Positions 12,911 through 14,906 of a DNA stretch of 14,906 nt are shown piece after piece. Both the position numbers and the translations under genes were made by a program. The stretch spans positions 1-14,906 of the forward strand of contig CAZJOD010000099.1 in the NCBI GenBank assembly GCA_964547525.1, given 5' to 3'. This DNA is from CAZJOD01 sp964547525 (lineage in GTDB: Bacteria; Bacillota; Clostridia; JAAYHZ01). Within the stretch, counting starts at the first letter, position 1. Every line of letters begins with the position of its first letter. The notes below the pieces were generated by a model. That model did not search any database, was not told where the DNA came from, and was given only the letters and a program-made list of their open reading frames with translations.

Positions 12911-14906
12911 ATGCACATACATCGGGTTTCATTGATACATAATAATGTTGCCCATAGATTTTTTGATATTGCAATGCTGTTATTATGTATGTATGTCAGC
13001 GAAATTTTACTAGGCAATCCCATATTCGGAGCGGCTATTAGAATGACTATGCATGTTTGGACTATTTTTGTTCGTCTTAGATTAATTAATCCCAATATTA
13101 GAACAAGAACAAAAACAAAATTTTTGTTAGGGATTATGTTTCTTCTAATTATTGCGGCAAATGTGATTTTAATATATTTATCTCCTGCTGTAACAGGGCA
13201 AAGCAGAGCTTTATGGCTTGTTATATTTATTATTTTAACATCATTACATGTGTTAGCCACCGATTTGATAGCATACTCAGAGGCTAATAAAAATCTCGGC
13301 TATACTGCTGCTTTAATTTCTATTCATTTAACCTTTTTTATAGTCGTAAGTGTTTTGGCTTTTCTTATTATCAGTTCAACAAAAGATATTGCTGTTGTTT
13401 TATCTTTTTACGGTGCTCTAACTTTCTCTATGATAATCGCACATAAAAACAAAAAAGTTGCCGACACCTCAATTGATTTGTCTCCTTTACAAAAAATACA
13501 TTCATATGCGGTCTTTTCAAAAATGGCTTACTATACATATACTGCGTTTTTTTTCAGTTTAATGATGTATATCTGCTATATGGCATTTATGCCTGAGATA
13601 AGAGGGATAAGCATCTATGCCGTAATAGTCTTATGGATAGTTTTAGTTTATGTAGTCGCTTACATATGTTATAAGAAAATAATAAGAAGTAAAAAGGCGA
13701 TGCAGCTTGGGATATTTGGAATGGGAGCAACCTTATGGATTTTTTCGTCAATTATGCTGTATCGTTCCGAAAAATCTTTAGCGGTTACTTTATGGAGCAT
13801 TTTTTGGGCTTTCGGACTGGCCGTTATGTATGCGGTATTATCACGCTTAAGTAATGATATGAAGCTTGTAGCACAATTGGATGATGAGATACCTGCAGCC
13901 ACACGAGAGCAGATACATTTCAGTAATACCGTATTCAGTTATATAGCTTTTTCGGCAGCCGGAATCATAATGACTTTTATATTGACTTTTTGGAACTTCT
14001 TCATTGTTCTTAAAAATGATCTATGGATAAAGCTTTTTAGAACATCATTGGTGCTGTTGCCGATGTTTTTTATATTGTTGGCCGTAGGCTTCGCTTTACG
14101 TCAGCCTTTAGATGAGCAAAATCGTCAAAGACTTATGCAGCTTATGAACGGAGATTCGTCAAAATCTCAAAAAGCAAGGCTTCGATATCTATTGGTTAGT
14201 AAATATTATAAAAGGTTTGGTGTAAAAATCATAATGGCTCTTCTCAGACCGATTTGGCACCATAAAACATATGGCAAGGAAAATATTGTTTCCGGAGATT
14301 TCCCATCGATATTCGTATGTAATCACGGTTTGATCTATGGTCCTGTTACCGCCATTTTGTATATGCCGGTTTATTTCAGACCATGGATAAACAGTCAGCT
14401 ACTTGAAAAAGAACAGGCTATAAAAAATATGTATACAAAAACATTTTCACGATTTAAGTGGCTTCCGGCTAAAACACAGAGGTGGTTGGCCTCTGTACTT
14501 GCAAAGCCCTTATGTTGGGCTTTATCTTCTTACGAGCCTATCCCGGTTTATAGAAATTCCGGTAGAGAAATATTATCAACCCTAAATGATACAGTCGAAG
14601 CAATGGTAGAAAATGATAATATATTAATATTTCCAGAAAATCCTAGAAAAAATAAAACCGGTCTTTATTCAACCGACGGTGTGGGTGAATTTTATACAGG
14701 ATTTGCACATATTGCAAAAATGTATTATATCAAAACAGGTAAGTGTGTTTCTTTTTATCCTGTTTATGCAAATAAAAGTAAAAGGACTTTTACAATCGGA
14801 AAACCTGTTAAATATAATAATGAAAACCATCCTAGGGTAGAGCGTGCACGGCTGGCCGAACGATTAAAAAAATCTATGATTGAAATGAAAGAAAAAGCCG
14901 AATCGG
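12911..14906 (+). CDS. Polytopic membrane protein fused to PlsC-like acyltransferase domain (3' end beyond window)
   Basis: An open frame of 665 codons that runs off the window with no stop. Residues 1 to about 400 contain about 11-12 hydrophobic helices (for example 71-90, 131-154, 207-227, 233-255, 344-370, 377-398), resembling an MFS-type transporter. Residues about 430-665 look like a lysophospholipid/glycerophosphate acyltransferase: IFVCNHGLIYGP (468-479) in the place of the NHxxxxD motif and ILIFPENPRKNKTG (572-585) in the place of FPEGTRS. The acyl-acceptor enzyme keeps the catalytic His472, but the usual Asp four residues on is Gly477. A transporter-acyltransferase fusion recalls LplT-Aas proteins, which flip and re-acylate lysophospholipids; that role is inference. 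The start has AAGGA at 12901-12905, 5 bases before the ATG. Minus-strand open frames inside it are shadows. Confidence 0.75.
   Translation, partial: MHIHRVSLIHNNVAHRFFDIAMLLLCMYVSEILLGNPIFGAAIRMTMHVWTIFVRLRLINPNIRTRTKTKFLLGIMFLLIIAANVILIYLSPAVTGQSRALWLVIFIILTSLHVLATDLIAYSEANKNLGYTAALISIHLTFFIVVSVLAFLIISSTKDIAVVLSFYGALTFSMIIAHKNKKVADTSIDLSPLQKIHSYAVFSKMAYYTYTAFFFSLMMYICYMAFMPEIRGISIYAVIVLWIVLVYVVAYICYKKIIRSKKAMQLGIFGMGATLWIFSSIMLYRSEKSLAVTLWSIFWAFGLAVMYAVLSRLSNDMKLVAQLDDEIPAATREQIHFSNTVFSYIAFSAAGIIMTFILTFWNFFIVLKNDLWIKLFRTSLVLLPMFFILLAVGFALRQPLDEQNRQRLMQLMNGDSSKSQKARLRYLLVSKYYKRFGVKIIMALLRPIWHHKTYGKENIVSGDFPSIFVCNHGLIYGPVTAILYMPVYFRPWINSQLLEKEQAIKNMYTKTFSRFKWLPAKTQRWLASVLAKPLCWALSSYEPIPVYRNSGREILSTLNDTVEAMVENDNILIFPENPRKNKTGLYSTDGVGEFYTGFAHIAKMYYIKTGKCVSFYPVYANKSKRTFTIGKPVKYNNENHPRVERARLAERLKKSMIEMKEKAES

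Noticed and set aside
12892..13902. Minus-strand open frames opposite the right-end membrane gene
   Set aside because: The plus strand is open for 665 codons with transporter-like helices and acyltransferase motifs; these are shadows.

Overview
The window is AT-rich bacterial DNA with strong Shine-Dalgarno sequences, short intergenic gaps, a tRNA with an encoded CCA end, and families common in Firmicutes: a DUF815-type ATPase, a short zf-trcl zinc-ribbon protein and a KamA-family radical SAM enzyme. I read it as a chromosomal segment of a low-GC Clostridia-like organism. I see no insertion sequence, phage gene, CRISPR array or plasmid function. Both edges cut genes: the 3' end of a sodium:solute symporter on the left, and a large membrane acyltransferase that runs off the right.

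Left third (1-6200): symporter end and strong terminator; a minus-strand cysteine-rich YkgJ-like protein; a plus-strand pair of membrane-anchored alpha/beta hydrolase and DUF815-type ATPase; a minus-strand pair of TIM-barrel amidohydrolase and small M50-like membrane protease; then a YgjV-family membrane protein read divergently from a compact promoter pair.

Middle (6300-11500): a minus-strand Gfo/Idh/MocA dehydrogenase faces away from a two-gene operon made of a D-Ala-D-Ala-ligase-like ATP-grasp enzyme and a lysine-2,3-aminomutase-family radical SAM enzyme, which closes with a clear terminator. The mutase keeps the two aspartates that bind the lysine side chain in characterised enzymes but has lost both halves of their zinc site. 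The pair looks like a route that makes a beta-amino acid (probably beta-lysine) and joins it to something. It is the best candidate here for an undescribed pathway. The next operon pairs a PII-like small protein with a CPA2 cation:proton antiporter that has no C-terminal regulatory domain, suggesting regulation in trans.

Right part (11500-14906): tRNA-Val(CAC) with its own promoter; infC, which almost certainly starts at ATT rather than at the upstream ATG and is not followed by rpmI-rplT; a 64-residue zinc-ribbon protein with an RG-rich tail and a long leader; and an open-ended gene fusing about 11-12 membrane helices to a variant PlsC-like acyltransferase domain.

Functions come from reading motifs by eye. 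No database search was run, so family names are recognitions, and specificities and gene partnerships are inferences.
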